Positions 8,455 to 16,913 are shown, counted from the first letter of the stretch. The stretch: DNA of 64,000 nt from Streptomyces sp. NBC_00513 (GCF_041431415.1 NZ_CP107845.1:4402001-4466000), one strand, 5' to 3'. Numbers and translations: made by a program. Notes: generated by a model from the letters alone, not told the origin.

Positions 8455-9141
8455 ATGAGCAACCGTGCGCTCCTGGAGGTGATCGCCCTCGACGCGGAGG
8501 ACGCGATGGCCGCCCAGGCCGGTGGGGCGGACCGACTGGAGCTGGTCACCGACATGGCCGCCGACGGGCTCACGCCGCCGCGCGAGACCTTCGCGGCGAT
8601 CCGGGCGGCGGTCGACATCCCGCTGCGCGTGATGATCCGCCGCACGGACGGCTTCGCGGCCGGACCGCTCGACCTCCTCGTCGACCAGGCGCGGGCGCTG
8701 CGGGCCGAAGGCGCCCGGGAGTTCGTCCTCGGCTTCCTGAACCCGGACGGCAGCCCCGACCTCGCCGCCGTGGAAGCGGTCGTCTCGGAGCTGGACGGCT
8801 GCCCGTGGACCTTCCACCGGGCCATCGACCGGGCGGCCGACCGCGACCACCTGCGCAAGGCGCTCGCCGATCTGCCGGGCCTGGACACCTACCTCACCGC
8901 GGGCTCGGCGACGGGTGTCGACGCGGGCCTGCCGACGCTGCTGGCGGAGGCCGCGCGCGGCGGCGAGCCGGGGTACGGGGCGCGGATCCTGGTCGGCGGC
9001 GGGCTCACCCTGGCCCACCTCCCGGTGCTCCGCGAGGCGGGCGTCGACGCCTTCCACATCGGCGGCGCGGCCCGTCCCTCCGGGTGGGACCGGCCGGTCT
9101 CCCCGGCGGCGGTCGCGCAGTGGCGCACGGCGCTGGGCTGA
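8455..9141 (+). CDS. cutC: CutC family protein
   Basis: A TIM-barrel protein of 228 residues of the CutC family, historically called copper homeostasis protein although a direct role in copper handling is disputed. Family signatures are ALLEVIALDAEDAMAAQAGG followed by ADRLELV, then LRVMIRRTDGF, REFVLGFLNPDGSPD, CPWTFHRAIDRA and YLTAGSATGVDAG, and the C-terminal RILVGGGLTLAHL plus AFHIGGAAR. The ATG at 8455 has an AAGGA element upstream. The DasR-like operator at 8379-8394 suggests that expression follows amino-sugar availability, which would fit the nearby MurNAc operon better than a copper role; that link is an inference. Confidence 0.92.
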   Translation: MSNRALLEVIALDAEDAMAAQAGGADRLELVTDMAADGLTPPRETFAAIRAAVDIPLRVMIRRTDGFAAGPLDLLVDQARALRAEGAREFVLGFLNPDGSPDLAAVEAVVSELDGCPWTFHRAIDRAADRDHLRKALADLPGLDTYLTAGSATGVDAGLPTLLAEAARGGEPGYGARILVGGGLTLAHLPVLREAGVDAFHIGGAARPSGWDRPVSPAAVAQWRTALG

Positions 9142-9203
9142 CCGCCGGCGGGCCGGACCGGGGCGGGCCGCGGACCGGGGGTGGGTCGTCGGTGCGCGGC
9201 CCG

Positions 9204-9242
9204 GGTCCCGGGCGTCGGTCCCGGGTGTCGGTCCCGGGCGAC
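9204..9242. repeat. Three tandem 13-bp repeats
   Basis: GGTCCCGGG(C/T)G(T/A)C-like units at 9204-9216, 9217-9229 and 9230-9242 lie between the convergent cutC and HelD-type genes. They are GC-rich and may help termination; no ORF depends on them. Confidence 0.6.
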
Positions 9243-9266
9243 GGGCCCGCGCGTCGGGAGGGCTCG

Positions 9267-11387
9267 TCAGGGACCGGTCAGCGCCTCCGGGAGGGCGCCG
9301 GTCGTGTGGATCACCCGGAGTCCGGAGACCGCGCGGGTCAGGCACACGTACAGCCGCCGCAGCCCCGTCCGCTCGTCCGGTTCGCCGGCGACGACGGCCC
9401 CCGGCTCGTCCAGGACCACGTAGTCGTACTCCAGTCCCTTCGCCAGCGACGCCGGCACCAGCGTCAACCGGGACTGCGCCGTCGTCTCCTCACCGGGATC
9501 CAGGTACGGCATGCCCGCCGCCCGCAGGGCCTCCGCGAGCTCCGGGACACGGGCGTCCGCCGCGATCAGGCCGATGGAGCCCTCGTGCGCGAAGGAGGCG
9601 CGGCAGGCGTCGAGGACCGCGGCCGTGAGGCCGGCGGGGTCGGCGGTCTCCTCGATCAGGAGGGAGCCGGGGGTCTCGCGGACGGAGGAGACGGGGGCCA
9701 GGCCGGGGGAGATCGCCGGCAGCAGCCGCGAGGCGTACGCGATCACCTCGCGCGGCACGCGGAAGCCCGCCGTGAGCTCCTCCAGCACCGCCTCCGGCTT
9801 GCCCAGGTGGGTCAGCGCCTCGTCCCAACTGCGCGTGGCCCACGGGGTGGTGCCCTGCGCGAGGTCGCCGAGCACGGTCGCCGATCCCGTCGTGCAGCGC
9901 CGTCCGACCGCCCGGTACTGCATCGGGGACAGGTCCTGGGCCTCGTCGAGCACGACGTGGCCGAGCGAATGCGTGCGCTCCACCAGGTCGGCCGCCTCGT
10001 CGATCAGGACCAGGTCGGCCGCCGACCACTTCGCCGACTTCGCGCTCCGGTACGGCTTCGACCACAGCAGCAGTTCCTGCTCGTCGTCCGACAGGATCCC
10101 GGCGGCGTGCTCCGCCAGGAACTTCGGGTCGGAGAGCAGCCGCAGCACCAGTTTCGCCGGCTCGACCAGTGGCCAGATCGCCTTCACCGCCGCCTTGACG
10201 GCCGCGTTCCGGGCCACCGCGTCCTGGACCCGGTCGTCCGGGGCCTCGCCCGCCTGTTCCATCCGTACGAGGATCGTGTGCGCGATCCGCTGCGGCAGCG
10301 CCTCGCGGGCGGCGCCGTAGCGGATCTCCCGCTTCTGGAGCTCCTCGACGATCTCCGTGAGCTCGTACGCCGGCACCCGCCACCGGCGCGAGCCGCGGAC
10401 CACCATCAGCGGCTCCTCGGGGTGGCTGACGTGGGAGTGGACCGCGTTGCGCAGCACCGACGCCATGCGGGCGTCGCCCTTGACCACGGCGGTGGCCGCG
10501 CCGTCGGTGCCGCGCACCTCCAGGCCGTCCCGCGAGACGAGGTCGTCGACCGTGCCCTGCTTGACCTCCAGCTCGCCCAGGGCCGGGAGCACCTGCTCGA
10601 TGTAGTGCAGGAAGGACCGGTTCGGGCCGATGACGAGCGTGCCCGTGCGGGCGAGCCGATCGCGGTGCGCGTACAGGAGGTACGCGACACGGTGCAGGCC
10701 GACGGCCGTCTTCCCGGTGCCGGGACCCCCCTGCACGCACACGGAACCGGACAGGCCGGAGCGGACGATCTCGTCCTGCTCGGGCTGGATCGTGGCGACG
10801 ATGTCCCGCATGGGGCCCACGCGCGGCCGCTCGATCTCCTGCTGGAGCAGCCTGCTGACGGAGGCCGCCTCGGCCGGGTCGGAGAGGTGCTCGTCCTCGT
10901 ACGCGGTCAGCCAACCGCCGGTGTACCCGAAGCGGCGGCGCAGCGCGATGTCCTGCGGGTCGGTCTTGGAGGCCCGGTAGAACGGTTGGGAGACGGGCGC
11001 GCGCCAGTCGATCACCATCGGGTCGCCGTCGGCGTCGTGGACGTGCCGGCGGCCGATGTAGAACTGCTCGCCTTCCGCGCCCTCGGCGAGTTCGGCGCCC
11101 GGCGCGTGCAGGTAGTCGAGGCGGCCGAAGAAGAGCGGGGTGTGCGCGAGGTCGGCGAGGGCCTTGACGCGGTCGTCGATCTGGGCCTGGAGGACGATCG
11201 CGTTGACCCAGTTCGCGGTGACGTCGCGGATGTCGAGGGACTCCACGTCCTCGCGCATCGCGCGGAGCGCGGAACGGGAGGCGGCGAGGTGCGCCTGTTC
11301 GCGGGCGAGGGGGTGCGCGGGGTCGGTTTCGACGGGGGGCCCGCCGGTGGCGGTGACGGTGGCGGGCTCGGGGGCGTGCGCGGGCAC
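9267..11387 (-). CDS. HelD/HelR-type RNA polymerase-associated ATPase (UvrD/Rep-like helicase fold)
   Basis: A 706-residue superfamily 1 motor ATPase related to HelD, which pries stalled or drug-bound RNA polymerase off DNA; the Streptomyces member HelR gives rifamycin tolerance. Residues ~25-110 form the N-terminal coiled-coil arm that enters the polymerase secondary channel, followed by FYIGRRHVHD and PMVIDWRAPVSQPFYRA, typical of HelD. Walker A is GGPGTGKT at 220-227 and the DEAQD Walker B is at 481-485, with GLEYDYVVLDE and RRLYVCLTRA as late helicase motifs. The GTG at 11387 follows GGAGGCAGTCCC. It is monocistronic. I could not see a convincing rifamycin-associated inverted repeat upstream. 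Confidence 0.9.
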   Translation of the reverse strand: MPAHAPEPATVTATGGPPVETDPAHPLAREQAHLAASRSALRAMREDVESLDIRDVTANWVNAIVLQAQIDDRVKALADLAHTPLFFGRLDYLHAPGAELAEGAEGEQFYIGRRHVHDADGDPMVIDWRAPVSQPFYRASKTDPQDIALRRRFGYTGGWLTAYEDEHLSDPAEAASVSRLLQQEIERPRVGPMRDIVATIQPEQDEIVRSGLSGSVCVQGGPGTGKTAVGLHRVAYLLYAHRDRLARTGTLVIGPNRSFLHYIEQVLPALGELEVKQGTVDDLVSRDGLEVRGTDGAATAVVKGDARMASVLRNAVHSHVSHPEEPLMVVRGSRRWRVPAYELTEIVEELQKREIRYGAAREALPQRIAHTILVRMEQAGEAPDDRVQDAVARNAAVKAAVKAIWPLVEPAKLVLRLLSDPKFLAEHAAGILSDDEQELLLWSKPYRSAKSAKWSAADLVLIDEAADLVERTHSLGHVVLDEAQDLSPMQYRAVGRRCTTGSATVLGDLAQGTTPWATRSWDEALTHLGKPEAVLEELTAGFRVPREVIAYASRLLPAISPGLAPVSSVRETPGSLLIEETADPAGLTAAVLDACRASFAHEGSIGLIAADARVPELAEALRAAGMPYLDPGEETTAQSRLTLVPASLAKGLEYDYVVLDEPGAVVAGEPDERTGLRRLYVCLTRAVSGLRVIHTTGALPEALTGP

Positions 11388-11709
11388 GGGACTGCCTCCA
11401 GCTACTGATCATCTGCGGCGATCGGAACGGACAGATGCCCGCCGGTTTCCGTGCGGCGGGCGGCTCTCCCCGGTGCGGCGGGAGGCGGCAAGAGCGGAGA
11501 TTCTAGTCATGGTCGGGGTGGTGCGCGAACGGGTTTCGCGGGGTGGAGGTTCCCCCGGCGGGACGCCCGTCCGGGTGTCATACCCGCGTGTGTCAGACCT
11601 CGGGTAGGGGGACTCGGGGGTGACCTGCGCCTTGAGGAGGACACGGAAGCCCTGGTGATTCCGTCCCGCGGCCGATGTGACATCCAGGGCGAAAACGCAT
11701 CATGGATAC
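11388..11709. other. Intergenic region, divergent promoters expected
   Basis: These 322 bp separate the minus-strand HelD-type gene from a small plus-strand gene. Besides the GGAGGCAG ribosome site of the helicase I see several short GC-rich inverted segments (for example around TGCGGCGGGCGG) but no ORF with coding character and no motif that I can name. Confidence 0.5.
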
Positions 11710-11895
11710 ATGAGCACCGCAACCTTCACACCGATCCGGGGCGGCCTCCCGAGCGGGGCCACCGCCACTTCCGATTCCCGTCCGCGCCTCGGCGTCGGCA
11801 GCCTCCTGCGCGCCGCCAAGGTCTTCGCCGCCACCGCGGTGAGCGTCGTCGTCCTGGGCGAGTACGCCGAGGACGCGGGCGTCATACGCCGCTGA
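11710..11895 (+). CDS. Small conserved-looking hypothetical protein, 61 aa
   Basis: A short protein, Thr/Gly-rich at first and then with a helical segment LGVGSLLRAAKVFAATAVSV that is moderately hydrophobic and could be amphipathic or a weak membrane helix, ending GEYAEDAGVIRR. ATG 11710 begins the part with typical Streptomyces codon bias; an in-frame upstream start at 11677 adds a poor leader. No ribosome site stands out, so expression is uncertain. The function is unknown, and the neighbours (a helicase and a GT87-like protein) give no hint. A conserved small Streptomyces protein is my preferred reading; a chance ORF is possible. Confidence 0.5.
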   Translation: MSTATFTPIRGGLPSGATATSDSRPRLGVGSLLRAAKVFAATAVSVVVLGEYAEDAGVIRR

Positions 11896-12025
11896 CGAGG
11901 ACGCCGCGCCTCGCCGGCGCGTCCGCGTACCCCGTCCCCCCGGCCCGGTTCCGACGGCTCGCCCGCACCGGGGTCGTGGCCTGATCCGACTGCGGCCCAC
12001 CGCTGATCCACTAGGGTCACGCTTC

Positions 12026-13072
12026 GTGACCCGGAGTCCCGCCCCCGACCGCTTGCCGTCGTTCCTCGCCGGCGTGCTGGTGACGGGCTCGCTGCTCGCG
12101 CTGGGCGTGCTCTGCATCGCCTTGCGCGTCCCCATGGCCGACGCGCTCGCACGCGGTTTCTCCGCCGCGGAGTGGCATCCGCCGGCCGCCTATCCGCCGT
12201 TCGCGGCGATCCTGTTCACGCCGGCCGCCTGGCTGCCGACCGGTGTGCTGAGAGCCGTGCTCCTCCTCGGCAGCGCCGGGCTGCTCGCCCTGCTGATCCT
12301 GCTGTCGTGCCGCCTCGCGGGGCTGCGCGCACGGCCGGGTCCGGTGTTGGCCGCGACCATCGCCGGGCTGTGGCTGGAGCCGCTGTTCCAGGCCCCGTTG
12401 CCCGGTCAGATCAACCTGGCGCTGGCCTGCCTCGCCGTCTGGGACCTGAGCCGCCCCCCGGCCGCGCTGGGCCGGGGATTCGCGTTGGGCACCGCCGCGG
12501 GGATCACCCTGACCCCGGCGGTCCTCATCGCGTACCTGCTGCTGGCGGGCCGCGTCCGGACCGGCCTGACGGCCCTGGCCGCGTTCGCCGGTACCGGCCT
12601 GCTGGGCCTGCTCGTGCTCCCGCAGGCCTCCGCGGAGTTCTGGACCCGCCACCTTCCCGCGAGCGGCCTGGCACTGCTGCCGGACTGGCCGCCCCTGTGG
12701 GTGTGGTGCGTCCCGCTGCTGGCGTACCTCGCGCGTACGGTCCGCCGGGCCCACCGTGAGCACCGCGCCCGCCGACACAGGGCGCACGGCCGCCCGGACC
12801 CGGCCCCCGGGCAGACCGCCGCATCGGTTGCCGCATCGGTTGCCGCATCGGTCGCGGGGTCGGTCGCGGGGTCGGTCGCGGGGTCGATCGCGGAGGAGAC
12901 CCCGGCAGAAGGCCCGGGCGAGGCATCGTTTGAGGCATCGGGCGAGGCCCGGGACGGGGTGCCCTCCCCGAGATCAGCCCTCGGGGAGGAGGATGTCCGC
13001 GTCGTCGAAGACCCGCAGCACCACGAGCAGCAGACGCCCGCGCGACACCATGTACTCCGCCACGATCTGTGA
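12026..13072 (+). CDS. Shortened GT87-like integral membrane protein
   Basis: A polytopic membrane protein resembling the GT87 (DUF2029) polyprenyl-phosphate-mannose-dependent alpha-mannosyltransferases. Typical elements are HPPAAYPPFAAILFTPAAWL after the first membrane segment, LFQAPLPGQINLALACLAVW, and GRGFALGTAAGITLTPAVL. It has only about seven hydrophobic segments and ~235 membrane-domain residues, against ~400 in the family, and the usual first periplasmic loop with its acidic catalytic motif before YPP is reduced to RVPMADALARGFSAAEW, so it may be inactive. The tail from about 265 is a repeat-encoded AASVAASVAGSV stretch, and the last 33 codons run antisense through the RelE-like gene, so the natural stop may have been lost. 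Start is GTG 12026. Confidence 0.7.
   Translation: MTRSPAPDRLPSFLAGVLVTGSLLALGVLCIALRVPMADALARGFSAAEWHPPAAYPPFAAILFTPAAWLPTGVLRAVLLLGSAGLLALLILLSCRLAGLRARPGPVLAATIAGLWLEPLFQAPLPGQINLALACLAVWDLSRPPAALGRGFALGTAAGITLTPAVLIAYLLLAGRVRTGLTALAAFAGTGLLGLLVLPQASAEFWTRHLPASGLALLPDWPPLWVWCVPLLAYLARTVRRAHREHRARRHRAHGRPDPAPGQTAASVAASVAASVAGSVAGSVAGSIAEETPAEGPGEASFEASGEARDGVPSPRSALGEEDVRVVEDPQHHEQQTPARHHVLRHDL
12821..12892. repeat. 12-bp tandem repeats inside the GT87-like gene tail
   Basis: Two to three GCATCGGTTGCC units are followed by three GTCGCGGGGTCG units (12851-12862, 12863-12874, 12875-12886). They encode the A-A/G-S-V tetrads of the C-terminal tail and are a likely slippage hotspot. Confidence 0.75.
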
Positions 13073-13255
13073 CGTCAGCCGGATCTCACGATCCTGTTCG
13101 CCCGCGCCTATCGGCCGGGACAACTCCGTGTAGGGGTCACGCGCCAGTATGTCGAGGGCCTTGTCGAAGGACGCCCGGCGCGGTGGGTCCAGCCGGTCCC
13201 GATCGCGGCCCGCCGACTCCGTGAAGAGGACTTCGTAGATCTCCTGGTGCGCCAT
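12974..13255 (-). CDS. Orphan RelE/ParE-family toxin-like protein
   Basis: A 93-residue protein with the RelE/ParE fold pattern: an N-terminal strand YEVLFTESAGRDRDRL, a helix with FDKALDILARDP, then SRPIGAGEQDREIRLTSQI and the strand pair VAEYMVSRGRLLLVVLRVF ending DDADILLPEG. The proteins of this family are ribosome-dependent mRNA endonucleases or gyrase inhibitors, but here the usual catalytic basic/aromatic residues at the C-terminus are weak. AAGGAGAG stands eight bases before ATG 13255, so it is well translated. No antitoxin gene is next to it on either side. The 3' end overlaps the plus-strand GT87-like gene by 99 bp. It may be a domesticated toxin; function is unproven. Confidence 0.75.
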   Translation of the reverse strand: MAHQEIYEVLFTESAGRDRDRLDPPRRASFDKALDILARDPYTELSRPIGAGEQDREIRLTSQIVAEYMVSRGRLLLVVLRVFDDADILLPEG

Positions 13256-13312
13256 GCGTCTCTCCTTGCCCGGACGGGTCACTTCCAGCGTAGTGCCCCG
13301 CCCCGACCCCCC

Positions 13313-14956
13313 TCAGTCGTTGGTCAGGAGCTCGTCGGCGTCCATGATCCGGTACGCGTAGCCCTGTTCGGCCAGGAAGCGTTGGCGGTGTGCGGCGAAG
13401 TCCTGGTCGATCGTGTCGCGGGCGACGACCGAGTAGAAGCGCGCCTCGTGGCCGTCGGCCTTCGGGCGCAGCACGCGGCCGAGGCGCTGTGCCTCCTCCT
13501 GCCGGGAGCCGAAGGTGCCGGACACCTGGATGGCGACCGTCGCCTCGGGCAGGTCGATGGAGAAGTTCGCCACCTTGGAGACGACGAGGACGCTGATCTC
13601 GCCCTCGCGGAAAGCGTTGAAGAGCTTCTCGCGCTGCGCGTTGGAGGTCTCGCCCTTGATGACGGGCGCGTCCAAGTGCTCGCCGAGTTCGTCGAGCTGG
13701 TCGATGTACTGCCCGATGACCAGCGTCTGCTCGCCCTGGTGCTTGCGCACCAGCGCCTCGGTGACCTTCCGCTTCGTCGCCGTCGTCGCGCAGAAGCGGT
13801 ACTTCTCCTCCGTCTCGGCGGTGGCGTACGCGAGCCGCTCGGAGTCGGTGAGGTTGACGCGCACCTCGACGCAGTCAGCCGGGGCGATGTAGCCCTGCGC
13901 CTCGATCTCCTTCCAGGGGGCGTCGAACCGCTTGGGCCCGATCAGCGAGAACACGTCCGACTCGCGCCCGTCCTCGCGCACCAGCGTCGCCGTCAGTCCG
14001 AGGCGACGGCGGGCCTGGAGGTCGGCGGTGAACTTGAAGACCGGCGCGGGCAGCAGGTGCACCTCGTCGTAGAGGATCAGGCCCCAGTCCCGGGAGTCGA
14101 AGAGCTCCAGGTGCGGGTAGACGCCCTTCCGCTTCGTCGTCAGCACCTGGTAGGTGGCGATCGTGACGGGCCGGATCTCCTTGCGGGTGCCGGAGTACTC
14201 GCCGATCTCCTCCTCCGTCAGGGAGGTCCGCTTGATCAGCTCGTGCTTCCACTGGCGGGCGGAGACGGTGTTCGTGACCAGGATCAACGTGGTCGCCTTG
14301 GCCATCGCCATGGCGCCCGCGCCGACCAGCGTCTTGCCGGCGCCACAGGGCAGCACGACCACGCCGGAGCCGCCGTGCCAGAAGCCCTCGACGGCCTGCT
14401 GCTGGTACGGGCGCAGCGCCCAGCCGTCCTCGACCAGGTCGATCTGGTGCGCCTCGCCGTCGACGTACCCGGCGAGGTCCTCGGCCGGCCACCCCAGCTT
14501 GAGCAGGGTCTGCTTGATCTGCCCGCGCTCGGAGGGGTGTACGGCCACGGTGTCGGGGTCGAGCCGGGCGCCGACGAGCGGAATGATCCGCTTGGACCGC
14601 AGGATCTCCTCCAGCACGGGCCGGTCGGTGCTGGTCAGGACCAGCCCGTGGACGGGGTGCTTGGAGAGGGTGAGGCGGCCGTAGCGGGCCATGGTCTCGG
14701 CGACGTCGACGAGCAGGGCGTGCGGGACGGGGTAGCGGGAGAACTCCACGAGGGCGTCCACGACCTGCTCGGCGTCGTGTCCCGCCGCGCGGGCGTTCCA
14801 CAGGCCGAGCGGGGTGATCCGGTAGGTGTGGATGTGCTCGGGGGCCCGCTCCAGCTCGGCGAACGGGGCGATGGCCCGGCGCGCGGCGCCGGCGAGCTCG
14901 TGGTCGACCTCGAGAAGGAGTGTCTTGTCGCTCTGGACGATGAGAGGCCCGTTCAC
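13313..14956 (-). CDS. DNA repair helicase XPB (SF2, Rad25/Ssl2 type)
   Basis: A 547-residue 3'-5' DNA helicase of the bacterial XPB group, expected to act in DNA repair. The N-terminal domain (about 1-130) contains the damage-recognition fold that begins MNGPLIVQSDKTLLLEVDHE. Walker A is PCGAGKT at 203-209, Walker B is DEVH at 297-300, motif III is LTATLVRED, the thumb region follows, and the C-terminal RecA lobe has QEEAQRLGRVLRPK. GTG 14956 is used since AAGGGACCTCT precedes it; longer ORF extensions to 15385 are low-complexity and not coding. A companion protein with an XPB-N-like domain is encoded at 18754-21210. Confidence 0.93.
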   Translation of the reverse strand: MNGPLIVQSDKTLLLEVDHELAGAARRAIAPFAELERAPEHIHTYRITPLGLWNARAAGHDAEQVVDALVEFSRYPVPHALLVDVAETMARYGRLTLSKHPVHGLVLTSTDRPVLEEILRSKRIIPLVGARLDPDTVAVHPSERGQIKQTLLKLGWPAEDLAGYVDGEAHQIDLVEDGWALRPYQQQAVEGFWHGGSGVVVLPCGAGKTLVGAGAMAMAKATTLILVTNTVSARQWKHELIKRTSLTEEEIGEYSGTRKEIRPVTIATYQVLTTKRKGVYPHLELFDSRDWGLILYDEVHLLPAPVFKFTADLQARRRLGLTATLVREDGRESDVFSLIGPKRFDAPWKEIEAQGYIAPADCVEVRVNLTDSERLAYATAETEEKYRFCATTATKRKVTEALVRKHQGEQTLVIGQYIDQLDELGEHLDAPVIKGETSNAQREKLFNAFREGEISVLVVSKVANFSIDLPEATVAIQVSGTFGSRQEEAQRLGRVLRPKADGHEARFYSVVARDTIDQDFAAHRQRFLAEQGYAYRIMDADELLTND

Positions 14957-15499
14957 AGAGGTCCCTTCCGGTGGTGGCGACCGCCCGAACGCGGACGGCC
15001 AAACCTCCAGTCTGCCGCATCGCTCCGCGGGCGGGGTGGTTCTGGGGCCGACGGACCGGGACGCGGCCCGCGAGCCCGCCCCCCGGCACCGCGGGCTCCG
15101 GACCGGGCGGGGCGGCCGGCGGGTACGTCCGGTGCCGGGGCGGCGGCCGGGGCGGCCGACGGGGCCGGGGGGCCGAGGGGGGCCGGGGGTGCCGGGCAGC
15201 CGACGGGGCCGGGGCGGCCGGGGAGGCGACGGGGCCGAGGGGCCGGGGGTGCCAGGGAGCCGGGGAGCCGAGGAGTCGACGGAACCGAGGGAGCCGGGGA
15301 GCCGAGGGAGTCCATGGAACCGACGGAGCTGGGAGCCGGGGAGCCGAGGGAGTCGACGGAGCCGGGGGGCCGAGGGAGTCGACAAAGCCGGGCAGCCGAC
15401 GGAGCCGGAGAGCCGACGGGGCCGGGGCGTGGTGCGAGCGCGCCTGGGCTCGCCGGGCTCCCGGTCGGGCTTGGGTGGCGGGGGCGGGTCCGGTGCCGC
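14957..15499. repeat. Purine-skewed degenerate repeats (main block 15140-15440)
   Basis: This 543-bp gap upstream of the XPB gene holds no credible gene. From about 15140 to 15440 it is built from imperfect copies of a ~33-bp unit based on GAGCCGGGGAGCCGAGGG followed by AGTCGACGGAACC; at least four copies are visible (from 15257 onwards) and the plus strand is heavily G/A-rich. Such a tract could form G-quadruplex or slipped structures. The XPB promoter should lie in 14975-15050. Confidence 0.65.
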
Positions 15500-16090
15500 T
15501 CAGCCGTTGAGTGCGGCCAGCAGGGCGCGGGCGCCGGACTCCAGGGCCCGCGGGTCGGCGCGGGAGGCGCTGACCACCTCCAGGTGGGCGGTGGCGACCG
15601 GGTTGGGGTGCGTTGCCTCGCCGCTCGGCGGGGCGTCGATCCGATCCCGGGCGGGGCCGAAGACGTGGGTGTAGGCGTCGACGATGACGTACGGCAGGTC
15701 CTCGTCGAAGCCGACGACCGCCGTCGCCTCGGTGCGGCCGTCGTCGTACAGGTCCAGGAAGTCGGATTCGCCGGCCCCGGCCGCGAGGGTGTCGAGGATG
15801 CCGTGGGCGAAGTGCCGCAGGTCCTCGGCGCGCGCCACGCCGAGCACGTGCGGGGCGATCTCGACCAGCCAGGTTCCGTCCGCGGCCGCCCGCCGGACGG
15901 CGAACCGGACCGGCCGTCCCCCACAGTCCTCCAGCGCGCCGAACTCTGCCACGACCACGCTGCCTTCCGGCACGACCCGCGCGTCCACGCCCGCACCCCG
16001 GCTCACGCCCGCACCCCGGCTCATGCCCGCACCCCCGTCCACGCCCGCACCCGCACCCGTGTCCATGTCACCGCCCATGCCGCCGTCCAC
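15500..16090 (-). CDS. Conserved hypothetical protein, 196 aa
   Basis: I do not recognise the family. Residues 1-36 are a Gly/Asp/Met-rich repetitive leader (GAGVSRGAGV-like units), and the conserved-looking part starts near VVPEGSVVVAEFGALEDCGG. It reads as an alternating beta-sheet domain (RPVRFAVRRAAADGTWLVEI) with acidic segments DFLDLYDDGRTEATAVVGFDE and a C-terminal helix ADPRALESGARALLAALNG. No signal peptide or membrane segment is visible. The true start may be internal (for example a GTG near residue 38), given the poor quality of the leader. The gene stands alone between repeats and a HAD phosphatase gene on the same strand. Confidence 0.65.
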   Translation of the reverse strand: MDGGMGGDMDTGAGAGVDGGAGMSRGAGVSRGAGVDARVVPEGSVVVAEFGALEDCGGRPVRFAVRRAAADGTWLVEIAPHVLGVARAEDLRHFAHGILDTLAAGAGESDFLDLYDDGRTEATAVVGFDEDLPYVIVDAYTHVFGPARDRIDAPPSGEATHPNPVATAHLEVVSASRADPRALESGARALLAALNG

Positions 16091-16126
16091 GGGCTCGACG
16101 GTAACCCGGCGGCCCTCAGGCCGCCG

Positions 16127-16819
16127 TCAGACAGGGGGAGGGGTGGGGGCCGGGTGCGTCGGGGCTGCCGTGGAGGCGACGAAGGCGAGGATGGCGGGGA
16201 CGGCCTCGCGCAGCGTCGGGAAGTGGCGGTGGGCACCGGCCGCCGGGGCGGGGGCGTTGACGGACCAGACGGTCATGCCGGCGCGCAGCCCCGACCGGAT
16301 GCCCGACGGGGCGTCCTCCACGACCAGGCACCGGGCAGGCGTCGCGCCGAGCCGGCGGGCACCCAGCAGGTACGGCGCGGGGGAGGGCTTGCCCTCGGTG
16401 GCGGAGGCGGCGTCCACGAGCACCGGGGGGACCGGCAGGCCCGTCCGGTCGAAGCGCCCGCGTACCCGGTGCTCGTAGTTGGAGGTCACCAGCCCCCAAC
16501 TGCCCGGGGGAAGCGCGGTCAACAGCTCGGCCGCGCCGTCGAAAGCCTCGTAGACGCCGGACCGGACGTCCTCGTCCTCCAGCTCGTGCAGCGCGGCCAG
16601 GCACGCGTGCGGGTCGTGGTCGGGGGCGACGGCCGCGAAGGTCTCCATCGGGCGGGTGCGCAGGGCCACCGCGTGGACCTCGTCGGCGTCCAGGCCGTAC
16701 CGCGCGGCCCAGGTCTCCCAGACCCGGCGCTGGTTGGCGACGGCGTCGATCAGCGTGCCGTCCACGTCGAACAGGACGTGACGGGAGGCGGGAAGGGGTG
16801 CGGCGGCTGGGCTGGTCAC
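16127..16819 (-). CDS. HAD-superfamily phosphatase/phosphoglucomutase-like hydrolase
   Basis: A cytosolic 230-residue HAD subfamily IA enzyme. Motif I is LFDVDGTLID (nucleophile Asp18, acid/base Asp20), an alpha-helical cap follows with RVWETWAARYGLDADEV, motif II is LVTSNYEHRVRGRF (Ser/Thr in the loop), motif III Lys is in ATEGKPSPAPYLLGARRLG, and motif IV is CLVVEDAPSGIRSGLRAGM. This order resembles sugar-phosphate phosphatases and beta-phosphoglucomutase relatives; the substrate cannot be set. Start GTG 16819 lies directly before the domain. The C-terminus after VASTAAP is a short Pro/Thr tail. Its upstream region carries a strong terminator and hexamer repeats that belong to the previous gene. 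Confidence 0.85.
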   Translation of the reverse strand: MTSPAAAPLPASRHVLFDVDGTLIDAVANQRRVWETWAARYGLDADEVHAVALRTRPMETFAAVAPDHDPHACLAALHELEDEDVRSGVYEAFDGAAELLTALPPGSWGLVTSNYEHRVRGRFDRTGLPVPPVLVDAASATEGKPSPAPYLLGARRLGATPARCLVVEDAPSGIRSGLRAGMTVWSVNAPAPAAGAHRHFPTLREAVPAILAFVASTAAPTHPAPTPPPV

Positions 16820-16876
16820 CGGTGGATCATGCCAGAGCGGCCGGAGCGGCCGGAGCGGGGGATCGCGGCGAGCACG

Positions 16877-16913
16877 CCGGAGGGGCCGGCACGTGGTGTG
16901 CCGGCCCCTCCGG
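16877..16913 (-). terminator. Hairpin terminator
   Basis: A perfect 16-bp stem (CCGGAGGGGCCGGCAC at 16877-16892, complement at 16898-16913) with a five-base loop lies after the LAHTG surface-protein gene and before the HAD gene start, both on the minus strand. Confidence 0.75.

Noticed and set aside
11388..11500. Rifamycin-associated element upstream of the HelD gene
   Set aside because: I could not find the expected symmetrical half-sites by eye.
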